A DNA stretch of 64,000 nucleotides, taken from NCBI GenBank assembly GCA_024138015.1, contig JAMXBB010000008.1:4916107-4980106 (forward strand), in the 5' to 3' direction. This document shows, piece after piece, positions 61,224-64,000 of the stretch (the stretch's first letter is position 1; each line of letters starts with the position of its first letter). A program made the position numbers and the translations under genes. The stretch comes from Lumnitzera littorea. Taxonomy: Eukaryota > Streptophyta > Magnoliopsida > Myrtales > Combretaceae. The notes beneath the pieces were generated by a model, which was not told the origin of the DNA, ran no database searches, and saw only the letters and a program-made list of their open reading frames with translations.

Positions 61224-61710
61224 TTTTACACATCTATGCCAAGAAAGGTAATTCATGTTATTGAACACAATATTGCCAATAAACATTCTTGGATGATTAG
61301 AGCCAAAAAGATGAAATGGATCAGAAATGATTGAATCACTTTAATTGTTTAAGAAATCTATTGAACTAATCACAATGAAACAAACATAGTTATAGCTAAG
61401 AAATCTAGAACAATAGTTGGATGAAAGCTTTGATACCATGACCAATTACAAATTTTTGCAACAATGTTGGAACAGAAAGCTTACTGTTTCATTCATGGAG
61501 TAGCAGAAAAATTAAAGGAGAAATTGATTTCTGGAAATTTATTTTCTCAATTTCACAATTAAATAATTTAAGTACTGATACTATTAGTTACTTCTAACTA
61601 CTAATAACTAGCAAGAAGACCCTAAGAAATTAATAGCTGTCTATTTTACAAAATAAATAAAATTACTAGAATATATATAAGTCTCTATTATAGTGAAGTG
61701 AACGAGTTTT
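61064..61710 (-). repeat. Duplicated block, left copy (copia gag start, LTR and flank)
   Basis: About 645 bp, from ACCTTATATAAAGAAAG through the copia LTR and into flanking ATTATAGTGAAGTGAAC. It recurs at 63406-64000 in the same orientation; the right copy lacks about 65 bp of the region near 61260-61330. Confidence 0.8.
61439..61686 (-). repeat. copia 5' LTR
   Basis: 248 bp, followed on the minus strand directly by the primer site. It aligns with 47926-48139 and with a third copy at 63736-63982. Confidence 0.9.
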
Positions 61711-62538
61711 TAGTGAAATGAAATGAATAGGTTATTAGTTGACACTGTATTAAAAAATTTATACAACATAAATAGTTAATCATCATCAAATGATTTTTAT
61801 TTTGGGAAGTAAGAATGCCAATGTAGCAGGATCCTTCGCTCTATTATTTCTAATAGGGATGCCAAGTTTCTCAGTTACTTTTGGAAAACTCTCTAGAAGA
61901 GGTTGGGATCGAAGTTGTTGTTCAATACGTCGTGTCATCCTCAGACGAATAGGTAGACTAAAGTTGTTAATTAGACTCTTTAGTCGCTCTTAAGAGCTGC
62001 AATAGGCAGAAATCTACAAGATTGGAATTAGTGCTTGCCCATAGTGAAGTTTGCATATAATCACTTAGTATATAGTGTAATGGAGAAGACGCCCTTTGAG
62101 ATTGTCTATGATTGCAATCCTAACACTCCACTAGATCTCTTACCATTTAAGTTGAGTCTTAAAGATAGTCAAAGTAGGCTTGACAAGGCAGCAAAGATTC
62201 AATAGTTACATTAAAAGGTACAAGATAGGTTACAGGAACAGGCAAAACGGAACAAACAATTGGGTGATCGAGGTAAGTAGAATATCTTTAAGCTAGGATT
62301 TCTTATTTAGATTCATCTTAAAAAAGACGGATTTCATAAGCGAAGGGCTAAAAAACGAGCTCCATGAGTTGATGGACCATTCAAAGTATTGGAAAAAATT
62401 CATGATAATGACTATAAGATTGAGCTTCAAGGGCACTACAACATTTCTATGACTTTCAACATCACCAATCTAACTCCTTATGTGCAGGATGAATTAGAGT
62501 AAGATCTGAGGGCAAATCTTCAAGACCAAGGGGGTTAA
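61692..62538 (+). pseudogene. Fragment of another Ty3/gypsy integrase (gypsy-3)
   Basis: Frames on the plus strand read an NRDAKFLSYFWKTL core motif (61830-61900), a PFEIVYDCNP stretch (about 62093-62125), LDLLPFKLSL, LQEQAKRNKQ and DGPFKVLEKIHDNDYKIEL. It ends with MTFNITNLTPY before a purine tract at 62528-62538. Stops and frameshifts are frequent. The sequence differs from the gypsy-1/2 family. The 5' part (gag to integrase core) is absent. Confidence 0.8.
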
Positions 62539-63405
62539 TGATAGGGATCAACTATCTATTGGTCCAATCACTTAAGCTACAACCAAAGGTCTTCAAAGTT
62601 TAGTTGTGAGGATTTTGCATGGTGAAACTTATGAGAATGAACATCAACTAGCCCCTTTCATTTTTATCACACTTCATTACATCGGAAGAGCCAATGGTTA
62701 ATGTTATTATTGGTTAGTAAGAAGGACTATGGACAAGAATTGAAGGCCAATTAAATTGTTAAGCAGGAACATAGGTGCATGATGGATGATCACAACCTTG
62801 ATCTAGCGAAGTTGCATTGAAAATTGTTAGCTGAGAGAAACACAACGAAATTCATGGCCTTATACATAGGCATGGATTTCCATAACATCACTACGGTCAA
62901 GTTTACGATCATGAATATTGGGCATGGACCCCTTGTTAGGAAATTCATCAATTCGGGATTAAATTCAATGTCAATAGGAACCATAGTCTGGGAACATGGC
63001 AATGTTCCCCAACCGTAATCACGTTGCGAGATGCTTATATTTTATTTTGTTTGCTATTTTATTTGCTTCCCTTTCCGTTGTTATTACCGTCATATAAATA
63101 CCTAATTAGACTATTCAAGTGCACTTTTCAACCATTATTATAGAGAATTCTCTCAAATTTTTGTTCTTATTAATTTTTTGGAATTGTAGTGAGTAATCCA
63201 CTTGTTAATCTCATTAGTCATATCAGGAGAGACTAGTGTTCTACAACTTTTTGTTGGTGCCTAATATCCACCAAAGACCGTTTATCTTCTTATCAGTCAA
63301 CACAAACTTTAAATTGTTATTCGTGATTTTGTTTATAGTTGTAGCAATTATGGAGAGAGAAAGCTGGCTATAGAAGATAGATTGGAGTATGCTAGAGATC
63401 CACAT
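62539..63405 (+). mobile_element. Probable 3' LTR of gypsy-3
   Basis: It starts TGATAGGGATC directly after the purine tract AAGGGGGTTAA. It contains a TATA-type CATATAAATACC near 63091 and pyrimidine-rich R-U5-like text near 63.1-63.3 kb. The end near 63405 (CCACATCA) is where the duplicated copia block begins. An open frame at 62824-63018 lies in the U3-like part and has no domain. Confidence 0.55.
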
Positions 63406-64000
63406 CACCTTATATAAAGAAAGTTTTGCACTAGTTCACTAGTCATAAAGTTAAGAATTTAACATCTAATCACATAATCATTTCTCATCCACTTAAAATA
63501 ATCCAGTGATCCTTCATTAGGTTTATCAATCAAAGCATCAACAAAACCAAGTTTTAATTTTGCTCCAAGATCTATTTGTATATACCTATTCCAAGAAAGG
63601 TAATTGACGCCATGAATTGGAAATGATTGAATCACTCTGATTATTTAAAAAATCCATCGAACTAATCATGATGGAACAAATATAGTTATAGTTAAGAAAG
63701 CAAGAACAATACCTAGATGAAAGCTCTGATACCATGACAAATTACAAACCTTTGCAACGATGTTGGATTAGAAATCTTAGTGTTTCATTCATGTAGTAAT
63801 GGAAAAATTAAAGAAGGAGAAATTGATGTTTGGAAACTATTATCTCTTTCAAACTACCTAATCTAAGTATTTATACTATTAATTACTTCTAACTACTAAT
63901 AACTAACTAGAAGACCTTAAGAGATTGGCGGCTGTCCTTTTTACAAAATAAATAAAACTAGTAAAATATATATAAGTCTTCAATTATAGTGAAGTGAACA
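63406..64000 (-). repeat. Duplicated block, right copy, with third copia LTR
   Basis: A second copy of 61064-61710. It holds a perfect initiator-Met primer site TGGTATCAGAGC (minus strand, 63724-63735) and an LTR at 63736-63982. The same flank, ATTATAGTGAAGTGAAC, follows at 63983-63999. The window ends inside the copy. Confidence 0.8.

Larger units (their letters stand above)
47921..61691 (-). mobile_element. Ty1/copia retrotransposon, minus strand, host of a nested insertion
   Basis: The element occupies 47926-61686 and is flanked by ATTAT on both sides (47921-47925 and 61687-61691). The 3' LTR is 47926-48139 and the 5' LTR is 61439-61686. The primer site TGGTATCAAAGC lies at 61427-61438 and the polypurine tract TTGAGGGGGGA at 48140-48150, all on the minus strand. 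Gag, integrase, RT and RNase H read in copia order. The body is split at 50268/59056 inside the integrase by an 8.8-kb nest. Removing the nest plus one TSD copy rejoins the integrase in frame. Confidence 0.93.

Noticed and set aside
62790..63018. Two ~65-70-codon frames on opposite strands
   Set aside because: They lie in the U3-like part of the gypsy-3 LTR and mirror each other; no domain.
1..64000. tRNA genes, CRISPR arrays, operons or prokaryotic systems
   Set aside because: No cloverleaf with intact boxes, no spaced repeats and no compact coding; the window is plant nuclear DNA.

Overview
The window is nuclear DNA from a flowering plant, most likely a eudicot. The evidence is two spliced plant genes, very AT-rich spacers, plant LTR retrotransposons primed by initiator-Met tRNA, and a 5S-bearing Cassandra-type TRIM. 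I do not name a species. Only the first 8.5 kb looks genic. The remaining ~55 kb is transposon-dominated, with no further host gene that I can defend.

Genes (1-8.6 kb). A three-exon clade-A-like protein phosphatase 2C (784-2470, +) converges on a nine-exon GH9 class C endoglucanase (3211-8265, -). Every endoglucanase exon joins in frame to 620 residues with signal peptide, catalytic residues and C-terminal CBM49, so it looks functional. The PP2C also joins in frame (391 residues), but its DGHG motif reads NGQG, GDSR reads GNSR, the AIGD aspartate is lost, and the ABA-receptor lock tryptophan is arginine. It looks like a pseudophosphatase or an early pseudogene.

8.6-18 kb: spacer with a ~0.5-kb direct repeat pair flanking a Cassandra-type TRIM, and a probable solo LTR near 16 kb. 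18.1-25.5 kb: a second Cassandra TRIM whose left LTR is split by a 6.8-kb minus-strand Ty3/gypsy element (TSD TAACA). One LTR of that gypsy element has captured a ~0.24-kb piece that reads as plastid ycf1. 25.5-42 kb: small DNA elements, including a hAT-type element with 8-bp TSD, a 0.93-kb foldback element, a 0.35-kb hairpin MITE, and a short CCCTAA tract.

43-64 kb: retrotransposon nests. A 2.85-kb solo LTR (42983-45830) splits a hAT-like repeat. A minus-strand Ty1/copia element (47926-61686, TSD ATTAT) is split inside its integrase by a plus-strand gypsy element (TSD GTCAG/ATCAG). The 3' LTR of that gypsy is split 5 bp from its end by a 3.54-kb solo LTR (TSD GTTTG). A fragment of another gypsy family and a duplicated copia 5' end close the window.

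The transposon ORFs are all degenerate and I expect none to be autonomous. I saw no tRNA, rRNA gene, CRISPR or prokaryotic feature.
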